Below are positions 53,693 through 64,000 of a DNA stretch of 64,000 bases, piece by piece. Numbering within the stretch: position 1 is the first letter of the stretch; each line of letters starts with the position of its first letter. A program made the position numbers and the translations under genes. The stretch covers positions 99,925 to 163,924 of the forward strand of contig NZ_QLYY01000009.1 in the NCBI RefSeq assembly GCF_003350295.1. The letters are read 5' to 3'. The notes beneath the pieces were generated by a model, which saw nothing but the letters and a program-made list of their open reading frames with translations, made no database searches and was not told the origin of the DNA. This DNA is from Vibrio tetraodonis. Lineage in GTDB: Bacteria; Pseudomonadota; Gammaproteobacteria; Enterobacterales; Vibrionaceae.

Positions 53693-54598
53693 TTATACCA
53701 GTTCAGTTTGTAGCCAAGGCCAACCTTGTTTCTTACGACTCAAGGTATTTTCCATCATCAGGATGCCATCACACTCATGTTTAGCCAGCTTCTCTGCCCA
53801 TTCACCCTTATACAATAGTCGAGTTTGTGCAGTCGTAATATCGGTCAACATAACGGCAGAAAAAGCGAGATTATCTTGTTCGCAGCGACGCTCTAAATCT
53901 TGCTCTAGCGCATCAATCATGCCATCAACCTGTTCTAGAGTTGCCAGTTCAACCTGACCTACCACAACATCACGACCATTGAATGGATAGCCTTTAAGAT
54001 CTTTCTCAACTAACTCAGCAGCAGATAGCCCTTCAATGTTTGTTTTAGCAATCAACAGATCTTTTATGAAACTATCAATATCACAAACATCTGCTATCTT
54101 GGCTAGCTCCTCTACTGCATCTTTATCTTTTTGCGTGCAAGTTGGAGAAGCAAAGCCAACCGTATCAGATAAGATGGCGGACATCATTAGTTTTGCTATT
54201 TGAGCGGTGATTTCATGCCCTTCAATTTTAAACATGTTGAAAAGTACAGTGTTGGTACAGCCCACTGGCCAGATCCAAGCTTCCATTGGGTTAATCGTCA
54301 TCACATCACCTAACCTGTGGTGATCAACAATACCCAAAATTTCTGCTTCAGCCACGTCATCTGGAGCTTGGGCTAAATCTGAGTAATCGACTAACCAAAT
54401 TTTTTCACCCGCAACAGAAGTGCGAAGCTCTGGTAGCTCAGCCCCAGCAACTTCAAGAATATGTTGAGTTTCGCGGTTTATTTCACCTTGGCGAATCGGC
54501 ATGGCATCCAAACCACGTGCTTTTAATAGCTCAGTCGCTACTAATGCACTACAAATACTGTCACTATCAGGGTTCTTGTGACCTACAACTAGAATCAT
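53693..54598 (-). CDS. ppaC: Manganese-dependent inorganic pyrophosphatase
   Basis: A 301-residue family II pyrophosphatase (DHH superfamily) that hydrolyses PPi using Mn2+. Motifs are GHKNPDSDSICSA (residues 6-18), LVDYSD, GIVDHHRLGD (about 95-104), and the C-terminal SRKKQGWPWL substrate loop. It is divergent from a putative metal exporter, which fits a manganese theme. Its upstream gap holds no Mn box that I can recognise. Confidence 0.96.
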   Translation of the reverse strand: MILVVGHKNPDSDSICSALVATELLKARGLDAMPIRQGEINRETQHILEVAGAELPELRTSVAGEKIWLVDYSDLAQAPDDVAEAEILGIVDHHRLGDVMTINPMEAWIWPVGCTNTVLFNMFKIEGHEITAQIAKLMMSAILSDTVGFASPTCTQKDKDAVEELAKIADVCDIDSFIKDLLIAKTNIEGLSAAELVEKDLKGYPFNGRDVVVGQVELATLEQVDGMIDALEQDLERRCEQDNLAFSAVMLTDITTAQTRLLYKGEWAEKLAKHECDGILMMENTLSRKKQGWPWLQTELV

Positions 54599-54723
54599 CT
54601 TTTTTCCTACTACGACTAAAATAGGCCCATATTGGGCAATTACTCACAAAACGGGATACTTTACCTGAATTTTGAGATTTGTCATGGGTTAGAAAAAATA
54701 AATGCCCAAATCACAATTTTTTG

Positions 54724-54766
54724 TTGCAATTAGTGTCACACAAAACTAAATTGATAAGCATTATCA
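54724..54766 (+). promoter_or_regulatory. Promoter with Fur-type box before metal exporter
   Basis: TTGCAA (54724-54729), 17 bases, TAAATT (54747-54752), with a 15-base palindrome TGATAAGCATTATCA (54752-54766) over the -10 and start. It matches the Fur 7-1-7 motif TGATAAT-N-ATTATCA in 13 of 14 fixed positions. MntR or Mur could also read a site of this kind. Confidence 0.65.
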
Positions 54767-54783
54767 TTTGCATTTGTAGCTCA

Positions 54784-55998
54784 ATGAATTCGGTTAGACT
54801 CTCTTTTTCTCTGCCTGCATGGCTGAGCTTTTCTCAGTTTCGTCCAGCCTATAAAAGGCTCCTGTTGCCGTCCATACTCATCGCGTTACTCTTAAATGAT
54901 GCAACGCGAATGGTAACGGTAGTAACCCTTTCTGATGCATTCTGGGCTGTTTCGGCTTATGTCGCTTTCACTCTTGCTATTTATCATTACCTCTCCCTAT
55001 GGATGAGCAAAGATAATAAAATAGTCAATCTATACCAGAGCTCTCGAGCCTATCAAGTGCTGTTTGCCTCATTGCTTGGTGCCCTTCCGGGGTGTGGAGG
55101 CGCCATCATTGTAACCACACAGTTTGTCAGTGGTAAAGTGGGCTTTGGTGCTATTGTCGCTGTATTGACATCAACAATGGGCGACGCTGCTTTCTTACTT
55201 ATCGCAAGTAAGCCTGATATAGGCGTACTGGTTGTCAGTATAGGTATTGTCGTTGGATGCCTGTCTGGTTGGGTAGTTAATGTTATTCATACCGATGACT
55301 TCTTACGTCCACTCAATCAAGATACCACAGATGGCTCTCAAATCTGCCTATCACATAGTAACCAACACAGTAGTTTTGAGAAAAAAGCCATTAACCTTCA
55401 AGGTGCATTTTGGAAATGGCTAATCGTTCCAGCGACAGTTGTTGCTTTATTGGGATCATTTCAAATCGACATTAATCAACTGCTTGCTTTACCCTCGGAG
55501 ACAATGGAGTGGCTAGGAGCAATACTCATTGTGATCAGCATGTTACTTTGGTCACTGACCAAAGAAATCAAGGATTATCGCTCTACCGTGTCTGAAGACA
55601 CAAAGACCGTCACTTCTCATCCATTACAAAAGGCGGCTCAAGACACCAATTTTGTTACCGCTTGGGTGATAGTCGCATTCATGTCTTTTGAATTATTGAC
55701 CGCACTGGGTAATATTGACCTTGCAAGTGCCTTTTCTGGGTGGGGAGTGTGGATGCCTTTAGTCGGCCTTGCTGTGGGCATACTGCCTGGTTGTGGACCG
55801 CAAATACTGGTAACGAGTCTTTATATCTCAGGAGCAGTTCCTCTTTCCACACAACTAGCCAATGCAATATCAAATGACGGAGATGCGTTATTCCCAGCAA
55901 TCGCTCTTGCTCCAAGGGCAGCCCTTGCTGCAACCTTTTATTCAGCCATACCTGCTTTAATTGTGGGTTACAGCTTTTACTTTATGTTTGAGAGGTAG
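54784..55998 (+). CDS. Putative heavy-metal (manganese) exporter, ArsP_2-like
   Basis: A membrane protein of 404 residues with about ten helices, in two halves each holding a PGCG motif: GALPGCGGAIIVTTQFVSG (first) and GILPGCGPQILVTSLYISG (second), plus a cytoplasmic loop rich in charged residues in the middle. This duplicated-repeat architecture is that of the putative 10-TM heavy-metal exporter family, annotated as manganese transporter in Vibrio. I take ATG 54784. A frame from 54679 would read through the Fur-type box. No clear ribosome-binding site was seen, so an alternative start remains possible. Confidence 0.7.
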   Translation: MNSVRLSFSLPAWLSFSQFRPAYKRLLLPSILIALLLNDATRMVTVVTLSDAFWAVSAYVAFTLAIYHYLSLWMSKDNKIVNLYQSSRAYQVLFASLLGALPGCGGAIIVTTQFVSGKVGFGAIVAVLTSTMGDAAFLLIASKPDIGVLVVSIGIVVGCLSGWVVNVIHTDDFLRPLNQDTTDGSQICLSHSNQHSSFEKKAINLQGAFWKWLIVPATVVALLGSFQIDINQLLALPSETMEWLGAILIVISMLLWSLTKEIKDYRSTVSEDTKTVTSHPLQKAAQDTNFVTAWVIVAFMSFELLTALGNIDLASAFSGWGVWMPLVGLAVGILPGCGPQILVTSLYISGAVPLSTQLANAISNDGDALFPAIALAPRAALAATFYSAIPALIVGYSFYFMFER

Positions 55999-56010
55999 CT
56001 ATACATTAGA

Positions 56011-57531
56011 TTAGCCGGAGTGTTGAATAAATTGGATAAAATCTTTGATAGGCATTGGTTTGGCAAAATAATAGCCTTGTAAACAATGAATATTGCGAGC
56101 TGTAAGATATTCAACTTGTTCAATTGTTTCGACACCTTCGGCTACGGTTTTCATCCCAAGTCTTGAGGCGAGATCCAACAAGTTTTCAACGATATGCGCA
56201 GATACTGAGTTTGTGCCTATCATGCGAATGAAACTTTGGTCGATTTTCAATACATCGAACCGGAACTGATGCAAATACTTCAAACTCGAATGTCCAGTGC
56301 CAAAATCATCTATCGCTAGCTGAATCTTGTTATCATGTAAAGCATTAAATAAGTTGCTAGCTTCTTGCGTATTTTCGATTAATTCTCGCTCTGTCAGCTC
56401 CAAGCATAAACGAACTTGATTTTGTGAAAAAGCGTTAAGAAAGCTTAGGCTATCTGCCAAGAGATCAGAATTCACGCAGTGCTTAGCTGAGATATTAAAT
56501 GATATTGTAAAATTATCGCTCAATAACTTTTGATGAGGCGAAATCTGATCGCTCACCTGAGTCATAATTGATTGAGTCATTGGTATGATTAGGCCAGTCT
56601 CTTCCGCTAGGGGGATGAACAAGTCAGGGCGGACAAGACCTTCTTGTGGATCATCCCAACGCATTAAGACTTCTGCACCGACAACCCTGTATTGGCTGTC
56701 AACGTAAGGCTGAATATAAGGGACAAACTCTTTGTTATGAATAGCTCGTTCTATCTTGTCCTTCATGGATTCGGGTTTTCCGGTAACCCAATAGGTATAC
56801 CAAGATATTGCTGCGCAAAAGAGTATCAAAATAGCCATTGCGGTCTGCTTATGAGATACCATAAAGTCCAAATAATCGTCATGCGATAGCCATACACTCA
56901 AGGAGTATGGATAGTGTTTGGAGTTGACTACTAAGGTGCTTCTTATCGAGCTTGTACTGACTTTACCTGTTTTATCTATCCAAGAATCGCCAATTTGTAA
57001 GTGAATCAATCTTTCTTGGCTAGTCAACGTCAAAATATTTTTTAGGTAATAACCAGCAACAGAAGAAGCAACACTCACATTGCCATGAGTTATTACAAAG
57101 CTAAGGGCGGGCTCCTTTGGGTTAATAGGGGAGCTTGGTATAAGGACTAAAGAGTTATCAACCAGCCTATAATCGGGTAACGGAGAGTCAACTTTTCCAA
57201 GTAACGAACTGCAATATATTCGTCCATCTTTAATCAAAGTTATCATCCTAACATCGGGGATGATGACAACTAAGTCTCGAATATAAGGCAAAACCTCATC
57301 GCACTGCCCATGAGTAAACGGGTATGCTCTTTGAGCGGCAGCGTCCGCATTCCACAAAAGTCTATCAAGTAATACAACGCCAGATTGGAGTGAACGATTG
57401 GTTTCACGCTGTAAGCTGTCCTGTGCCAAAACAAATAGAAGAATAGTACCAAGAACAACAGGTAGTAAGAATGCAAAAGAGGTAAGAACAAATCGTGTCA
57501 AAAGTGGGGCTGCCCTAAAGAAGTTGATCAT
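56011..57531 (-). CDS. CSS-motif EAL-domain cyclic-di-GMP phosphodiesterase
   Basis: A 506-residue membrane protein: transmembrane helix (about 10-32), periplasmic CSS-motif domain (YCSS near 108), second helix (about 240-258), then a cytoplasmic EAL domain. The catalytic acids are visible: VVGAEVLMRWDDP (EVL for EAL), CLELTERELIE, IDDFGTGHSSLKYL, and FDVLKIDQSFI. It probably degrades c-di-GMP in response to redox or periplasmic signals through the CSS cysteine, which I infer from DsbA/DsbB-controlled relatives. It stands alone, convergent with the exporter. Confidence 0.9.
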   Translation of the reverse strand: MINFFRAAPLLTRFVLTSFAFLLPVVLGTILLFVLAQDSLQRETNRSLQSGVVLLDRLLWNADAAAQRAYPFTHGQCDEVLPYIRDLVVIIPDVRMITLIKDGRIYCSSLLGKVDSPLPDYRLVDNSLVLIPSSPINPKEPALSFVITHGNVSVASSVAGYYLKNILTLTSQERLIHLQIGDSWIDKTGKVSTSSIRSTLVVNSKHYPYSLSVWLSHDDYLDFMVSHKQTAMAILILFCAAISWYTYWVTGKPESMKDKIERAIHNKEFVPYIQPYVDSQYRVVGAEVLMRWDDPQEGLVRPDLFIPLAEETGLIIPMTQSIMTQVSDQISPHQKLLSDNFTISFNISAKHCVNSDLLADSLSFLNAFSQNQVRLCLELTERELIENTQEASNLFNALHDNKIQLAIDDFGTGHSSLKYLHQFRFDVLKIDQSFIRMIGTNSVSAHIVENLLDLASRLGMKTVAEGVETIEQVEYLTARNIHCLQGYYFAKPMPIKDFIQFIQHSG

Positions 57532-57716
57532 TATCTCTTTCTCGATAATCAGTTAAGGCAATTATAGGCGCTGATTGGTTAGTATTATAAGTATCAATTA
57601 AAAATAGAACTAAATAAGTTGCTATTTACCGCCTACCCAGATGTTGCACAGGCAGAAGATAAATAGCTTAAGTCACAGAAAAACAAGTTTAGAGTGAAAG
57701 TTAGGTAAAAACACCG

Positions 57717-58348
57717 TTAACCATGACGCTGTTTTAATTTGTTAATGACATCGTTGATTGAAAGACCCTGATCCTGAAGTAATACCATAAGGTGATACAC
57801 CAAATCTGCAGATTCACAGACCAACTCAGACTTGTCTCCAGATGTCGCAGCTAACGCAACCTCAACCCCTTCTTCACCGACTTTTTGCGAAATACGCTTA
57901 GTTCCTTTAGCGTATAGGCTTGCCGTATAGGAAGATTCCGGATCAGCATTTTTTCTCGCTTCAAGCAAGCGCTCCAGTTGATTAAGCCATACCATTTGTG
58001 ACTCCTCTTGAGGATCAACATCCCAACAAGTGGTGTTGCCTAAATGACATGTAGGACCAATAGGTTCAACTTTAACAAGCAGGGTGTCGTTATCACAATC
58101 TAAGGACATATTGACCAGCTGTAACACATTGCCCGATGTCTCACCTTTAGTCCAAAGGCGCTCCTTAGTTCGGGAGAAAAACGTTACCTTGCCTGTTTCG
58201 ACCGTTTTAGCCAGCGCCTCCCGATTCATGTACCCCATCATAAGTACTTGGCTGGAACGAAAGTCCTGCATGATAGCAGGCACAAGTCCATTGACTTTAC
58301 TCCAGTTGATTCTCTCGGTTAGCAAACTGGCTTCTTCCACTTTGAACG

Positions 58349-58352
<4 letters not shown>
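57717..58352 (-). CDS. hisI: Bifunctional phosphoribosyl-AMP cyclohydrolase / phosphoribosyl-ATP diphosphatase
   Basis: Performs steps 2 and 3 of histidine synthesis. The 211-residue protein has an N-terminal cyclohydrolase ([18 protein letters not shown], Cys in [10 protein letters not shown]) and a C-terminal pyrophosphatase ([36 protein letters not shown]). It is last in the his operon and overlaps hisF by four bases (ATGA). No terminator stem is evident downstream. Confidence 0.96.
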
Positions 58353-59853
<1,501 letters not shown>

Positions 59854-60468
59854 TTAAAGTTCTAAGAAATTTTGAATAAGCTTGGCCCCTGCTTTAGAAG
59901 AGCGTTCAGGGTGAAACTGGACACCAAAATAGTTGCCGCTTTGCACCGCTGCTGAAAAAGGGCTGCCATAATCACTTTCAGCTATCGTGTCGCTGCCGAC
60001 TGGCATTGCGAAACTGTGTACAAAGTAGAAATATTCCCCTTCTTCAACACCTTTAAATAAGGGATGGCCTGTTTTAGCAGACACTGTATTCCAGCCCATA
60101 TGAGGTAAAGGCAAATCGTCTGCCTCAAGCCGAATCACCTCGCTATCACAAAGCCCAAGACACTCAACAAACTCATCTGCTTTCTGGCCTTTTTCTTGAG
60201 AGGCCTTGGCCAAAAGTTGCATACCTAAGCAGATACCCAGAAGCGGCTTGTCGACTTGTTTAACCAAGCGGACAAGATCACGTTGTTGAAGGTTTCTCAT
60301 CGCTTCACTTGCGGTGCCTACACCGGGTAAAAACAATTTATCGGCCGATAACACAACCTGAGGATCACTTGAAATAGTCACTGTGTAACCCAGACGTTCG
60401 ATGGCAAATTTTACCGATGACACATTGGCACAACCTGTATCGATAATAACCACTTTCTGTTCTTTCAC
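59854..60468 (-). CDS. hisH: Imidazole glycerol phosphate synthase glutaminase subunit
   Basis: A class I glutamine amidotransferase of 204 residues with nucleophile [10 protein letters not shown] and the His-Glu in GVQFHPERS. The start is GTG at 60468, preceded by AAGGAG nine bases upstream. A longer TTG reading from 60486 is in frame but overlaps the hisB end and lacks a binding site. Confidence 0.93.
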   Translation of the reverse strand: MKEQKVVIIDTGCANVSSVKFAIERLGYTVTISSDPQVVLSADKLFLPGVGTASEAMRNLQQRDLVRLVKQVDKPLLGICLGMQLLAKASQEKGQKADEFVECLGLCDSEVIRLEADDLPLPHMGWNTVSAKTGHPLFKGVEEGEYFYFVHSFAMPVGSDTIAESDYGSPFSAAVQSGNYFGVQFHPERSSKAGAKLIQNFLEL

Positions 60469-60482
60469 TGCATGGTTCTCCT

Positions 60483-61556
60483 TCAAAGTACACCTTTACT
60501 ACTAGGTAACTCAGTACCTTCAACTTTAATCGCTTGGCGAACTGTGCGGCCAAAAGCTTTAAACAGACTTTCAACAATGTGATGGTCGTTATCGCCAGAT
60601 GAAGAAAGGTGTAGCGTACAAGCTAGAGTGTCTGTTAACGATCTGAAAAAGTGTCCAACCATTTCAGTAGATAAATCTCCTACTTGTTCACGGCTAAACT
60701 TCGCATCGAACTTCAGGTAAGGGCGACCAGACAAGTCCAACGCGCATTGGGCCAAACACTCATCCATGGGTAAACTGAAACCAAATCGATCAATGCCACG
60801 TTTATCACCCAAGGCTTCTTTTAGTGCTTGTCCCAAAGCTAAAGCGGTATCTTCTACTGTGTGGTGATCGTCAATATGCAAATCACCATCGACTTTACAC
60901 ACCATCTGAAACCCGCCGTGCGTCGCAATTTGATCCAGCATGTGATCAAAAAAGCCTAGTCCGGTTGAAATATCATTGCTTCCTTGCTGATCAAGGTTAA
61001 CCGCAACTTTGATATCTGTTTCTTTGGTGGTGCGCGCTACTTCTGCAACTCGTGCTTTGATAGTTAAGTCGTTGACAATCTGCTGCCAGCCCATTGTCTG
61101 TGGATGGTATTGAATGCCTCTGATGGCCATATTTTCTGCTAATTGTAGATCCGTCTGACGATCACCAATAACAACTGAGTTCTGAAAATCAACCTTGCCT
61201 GCTCTGAGATATTCTTTAACAAGCCCTAATTTTGGTTTGCGACACGAACAGTTGTCATGTTCAAAGTGTGGGCAAATCAGCACATCATCAAACCTTACCC
61301 CTTGAGATTCGAAGATGTCCATCATCATAGTATGTGGTCCATCGAAATCTTCTTGTGGGTAACTGTCTGTCCCTAACCCATCTTGGTTGGTAACCATCAC
61401 AAGACGATAGCCCGCCTCTTGCAAGGACAATAAACTTGGGATGACAAAGGGCTCTAACTTGAGTTTGTCTAATCTATCTACCTGAAAATCAGTTGGTGGT
61501 TCAACTATCAAGGTTCCATCACGGTCGATAAAAAGGATTTTTTGTTGTTTGCTCAC
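60483..61556 (-). CDS. hisB: Bifunctional histidinol-phosphatase / IGP dehydratase
   Basis: A 357-residue fusion: an N-terminal HAD phosphatase (FIDRDGTL, residues 8-15, with CPH...CSCRKP zinc cluster near 100) and a C-terminal IGP dehydratase ([35 protein letters not shown]). It covers steps 6 and 8. It is the usual enterobacterial/vibrio fused form. Confidence 0.96.
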   Translation of the reverse strand: MSKQQKILFIDRDGTLIVEPPTDFQVDRLDKLKLEPFVIPSLLSLQEAGYRLVMVTNQDGLGTDSYPQEDFDGPHTMMMDIFESQGVRFDDVLICPHFEHDNCSCRKPKLGLVKEYLRAGKVDFQNSVVIGDRQTDLQLAENMAIRGIQYHPQTMGWQQIVNDLTIKARVAEVARTTKETDIKVAVNLDQQGSNDISTGLGFFDHMLDQIATHGGFQMVCKVDGDLHIDDHHTVEDTALALGQALKEALGDKRGIDRFGFSLPMDECLAQCALDLSGRPYLKFDAKFSREQVGDLSTEMVGHFFRSLTDTLACTLHLSSSGDNDHHIVESLFKAFGRTVRQAIKVEGTELPSSKGVL

Positions 61557-61620
61557 TCGAATTTCCTTATTGCAATTTTTAGCGCTTACCTTTAGTCAGC
61601 GCACTGTATTTTTTCACTAA

Positions 61621-62661
61621 CTATGAGTAGTAATTTCTTATAAAACCGAGCGTTTTTTCACACTCATCACGGTTACCAACACTGATGCGCACACAGTTCT
61701 CAATCGGTGAATTGCGTAAAATAACACCTGTGTCCCATGCCGCTTTGAATAGGGCGGTGCCATCGGGAAACTTAACCAATAAATAGTTACCCCAGCCTTC
61801 AAAAACCTCTAGGCCCGAGATCATAGACAAACCCACTTGCAAATAAGCGCGGTTAGCATTCAAATCCAGTACTTGGAATTTGGTTCGTGCTAAGCCCGCT
61901 TCAGACAGTGCTTGTGTGGCGATTTCGGAAACAGGAACTGGAACTGGGTATGGCGCAATAACTTTGAGCAGGATCTTGATTAGGTCTTGATTTGCTAAGG
62001 TAAATCCGCAGCGTAGTCCAGCTAGAGCAAATGCCTTGGATAAAGTGCGCAAAATGGCCAGATTTGCGTATTGAGACAGCAAATCAACCGTTGAAGCTTC
62101 GGGACAAAAATCTATGTAGGCTTCATCCATGACAACAATGGCACGCTCTTTGGTCATCTCAAGAAGTGCTACTATGTCTTCACGCTTAACTAAGTTCCCT
62201 GTCGGGTTGTTCGGGGAGCAAATAAAAATCAGTTTCACCTTATCTAAGTTTGCTTCGATTTTTGTTAAATCGAGTTGCCAATCTGATGTCAACGGCACTA
62301 CTTTTTGCTCAACCCCCATGGTTTCAGCACTGATTGAGTACATACCGTAAGTCGGTGGACAGTATAAAATAGCATCTTCTCTTGGCTCACAAAAAGCGCG
62401 AATTAGCAGCTCGATCCCTTCATCGGCTCCACGAGTGGTAATGGTCTGCTCAGGCCTTACACCAGCATAAGCGGCATAGGCAGAAATAAGCTCGTTAGGC
62501 TGGCACTCACTGTAGCGATTAAGACGTGCAAAATCGGTTTTGTATTCGTTATTGAATGGTGACTCGTTGGCATTGAGCCACACATCACCACTTCCCCCTA
62601 TTCTGCGAGCAGACATATAGGGAGTAAGAGTTTGGATTTGTTTTCTTACTAACTTTTCCAC
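61621..62661 (-). CDS. hisC: Histidinol-phosphate aminotransferase
   Basis: A 346-residue fold-type I PLP enzyme for step 7. The PLP lysine is in [14 protein letters not shown] (about residue 211), and CSPNNPTGN and MDEAYIDF hold the other cofactor contacts. It lies five bases downstream of hisD and 64 bases upstream of hisB. Confidence 0.96.
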   Translation of the reverse strand: MEKLVRKQIQTLTPYMSARRIGGSGDVWLNANESPFNNEYKTDFARLNRYSECQPNELISAYAAYAGVRPEQTITTRGADEGIELLIRAFCEPREDAILYCPPTYGMYSISAETMGVEQKVVPLTSDWQLDLTKIEANLDKVKLIFICSPNNPTGNLVKREDIVALLEMTKERAIVVMDEAYIDFCPEASTVDLLSQYANLAILRTLSKAFALAGLRCGFTLANQDLIKILLKVIAPYPVPVPVSEIATQALSEAGLARTKFQVLDLNANRAYLQVGLSMISGLEVFEGWGNYLLVKFPDGTALFKAAWDTGVILRNSPIENCVRISVGNRDECEKTLGFIRNYYS

Positions 62662-62666
62662 TGTGA

Positions 62667-63962
62667 TTATCCTTTAGATTTCAATTTTTCGACTCGAATA
62701 GTCACTGCACGTTTATGAGCATCTAAGCCTTCCGCCTCTGCCATGGTTATCACGGTCGGCGCAAGATTTTTCAAGCCTTCAGCGGATAGTTCCTGTACTG
62801 TCATACGCTTTGTAAAGTCCGATAATCCAAGGCTCGAGTGCGTACGGGTGTAACCATAAGTTGGAAGTACATGATTGGTTCCAGACGCATAGTCACCTGC
62901 TGATTCTGGGGACCAGTCACCAAGAAATATCGAACCAGCGTTATCAAGCAAAGGAAGAAGCTCGCGAGGATTTTTAGTCTGAACGATTAAATGCTCAGGA
63001 CCGTAGTAATTGGATATTGATACAGCTTGAGTTAAAGACTCAGCAATAATCACTAAGCTAGACGCAAGCGCTTGTTCTGCAATTTCAGCACGCGGTAAGT
63101 CTATCAACTGACGCCTAATTGCATCTGTAACTTGATCGGCAATAATTGGCGATGGGGTTACAAGCACTACCTGAGAATCAGGTCCATGCTCTGCCTGACT
63201 CAATAAGTCTGCCGCAATAAAATCTGCATCAGCACTTTCATCCGCGATAACAAGCACCTCTGAAGGCCCTGCTGGCATATCAATTGATGCTCCACGAAAA
63301 TCATTACTCACTTGACGCTTCGCTTCTGTCACATAAGCATTACCCGGACCAAAAATTTTATCGACTTTTGAGACTGTCTCTGTTCCATATGCCATGGCCG
63401 CGATAGCTTGACCACCACCCACATTGTAAACCTCATCAATGCCGCAGAGTTTGGCGACATAAAGGATCTCATCAGCAATCGGTGGCGGAGAGCAAAGCAC
63501 CACTTTACGACAACCAGCAATCTTTGCTGGAACGCCCAGCATCAATACCGTTGAAGGTAGTGGCGCGCTACCACCAGGTATGTACAGACCAACTTTCTGG
63601 ATCGGGCGTGAAACTTGTTCGCATACTACTCCTGGCTGGGTTTCTACTTTAATTGGCTGTGGTTTTTGCGCGGTATGAAACTTGGAAATATTTGAGTAAG
63701 CCTGTTCCAGTGCTGCTTTCATTCGAGAGGATAAGCGTTGTGAGGCTTGTTCAATATCTTGAGAAGCGACTTGTATTGATTCAGGTTGAATACGGTCAAA
63801 CTGTTCGGTAAGGGAAAATAACGCCTTATCACCGTCAGCCTTAACTTGCTCAATAACATTTGAAACAGCAGAAGTAATGCTCGCTCCATCTTGCATGGCA
63901 GGACGCTTCAAAATAGAATCTTGCTGTACTTGGCTTAAAGATTCCCAGACAACGGTTTTCAT
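62667..63962 (-). CDS. hisD: Histidinol dehydrogenase
   Basis: A 431-residue zinc enzyme for the last two oxidation steps. Visible blocks: [65 protein letters not shown] (Zn ligand His), and [10 protein letters not shown]. Its start is five bases after the hisG stop. Confidence 0.97.
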   Translation of the reverse strand: MKTVVWESLSQVQQDSILKRPAMQDGASITSAVSNVIEQVKADGDKALFSLTEQFDRIQPESIQVASQDIEQASQRLSSRMKAALEQAYSNISKFHTAQKPQPIKVETQPGVVCEQVSRPIQKVGLYIPGGSAPLPSTVLMLGVPAKIAGCRKVVLCSPPPIADEILYVAKLCGIDEVYNVGGGQAIAAMAYGTETVSKVDKIFGPGNAYVTEAKRQVSNDFRGASIDMPAGPSEVLVIADESADADFIAADLLSQAEHGPDSQVVLVTPSPIIADQVTDAIRRQLIDLPRAEIAEQALASSLVIIAESLTQAVSISNYYGPEHLIVQTKNPRELLPLLDNAGSIFLGDWSPESAGDYASGTNHVLPTYGYTRTHSSLGLSDFTKRMTVQELSAEGLKNLAPTVITMAEAEGLDAHKRAVTIRVEKLKSKG

Positions 63963-63967
63963 TGCAA

Positions 63968-64000
63968 CTACCCCATCATTTTTTCAATTGGCAGAACAAG
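63968..64000 (-). CDS. hisG: ATP phosphoribosyltransferase, C-terminal end only
   Basis: The last ten codons before a TAG stop, read on the minus strand, encode [10 protein letters not shown], almost identical to the C-terminus of E. coli HisG. The rest lies beyond the window. It is the first enzyme of histidine synthesis and the usual first gene of this operon. The his leader and its attenuator are therefore outside the window. Confidence 0.85.
   Translation of the reverse strand, partial: LVLPIEKMMG

Noticed and set aside
54679..54783. N-terminal extension of the metal exporter
   Set aside because: It would be read through the promoter and Fur-type box, and its sequence is not like the family.

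Overview
The window looks like a stretch of chromosome 1 of a marine Vibrio or close relative. The evidence is moderate GC, Vibrio-type gene neighbourhoods (varA/uvrY-uvrC-pgsA-tRNA, polB, efpL-yciU, yciB-yciA-yciI, pspF/pspABC-sapABCDF, the his operon) and many proteins close to their gammaproteobacterial orthologues. Both ends cut a gene: a repeat protein on the left and hisG on the right.

Layout. 0-3.7 kb: two tandem BspA-like (DUF285) surface proteins built of about 25-residue repeats, the first truncated by the window edge. 3.75-7.5 kb (minus strand): response regulator uvrY/varA, uvrC, pgsA and a tRNA cluster Cys-Gly-Leu-Gly with its own promoter and terminator. 7.9-19.3 kb: DUF3015 and DUF4105 envelope proteins, DNA polymerase II, an unusual nucleotidyltransferase-like protein, efpL-yciU, ihfA, a small Mu GemA/gp16-like protein, yciB, yciA, yciI, a pilotin-like lipoprotein, small unknowns and hslJ. 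19.6-25.4 kb: the ynjBCD ABC importer with the CDP-alcohol transferase ynjF, then two RNA-modification-type enzymes on the other strand. 25.5-32.3 kb: an NSS amino-acid/Na+ symporter behind a likely TyrR box, cardiolipin synthase, cystathionine beta-lyase, and a secreted lipase with its foldase.

32.4-38.9 kb is the most accessory-looking part: a YgiW-type OB-fold protein, a solute-binding-like protein, a DUF2235 (Tle1-like) putative type VI lipase effector with a LysM domain overlapping a DUF3304 lipoprotein, a Phd/ParE-type toxin-antitoxin pair with a clear operator, and tag. 39-44.2 kb: an RND efflux pump with two adaptors. 44.4-53.2 kb: phage-shock genes pspABC facing pspF, then sapABCDF and a DUF2927 protein. 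53.2-57.5 kb: a DUF2750 protein, Mn-dependent pyrophosphatase divergent from a putative metal exporter with a Fur-type box, and a CSS-motif EAL phosphodiesterase. 57.7-64 kb: the histidine operon hisGDCBHAFI in the usual order.

No insertion sequence, integrase, CRISPR array or rRNA gene was seen. The strongest candidates for something little described are the orphan Tle1-like/DUF3304 pair, the tandem BspA repeat proteins, the divergent Mn-pyrophosphatase/metal-exporter pair, the ynj transporter-CDP-alcohol transferase operon, and several regulatory structures (TyrR-like box, promoter-terminator leader before yciA, hairpins in the psp and ynj transcripts).
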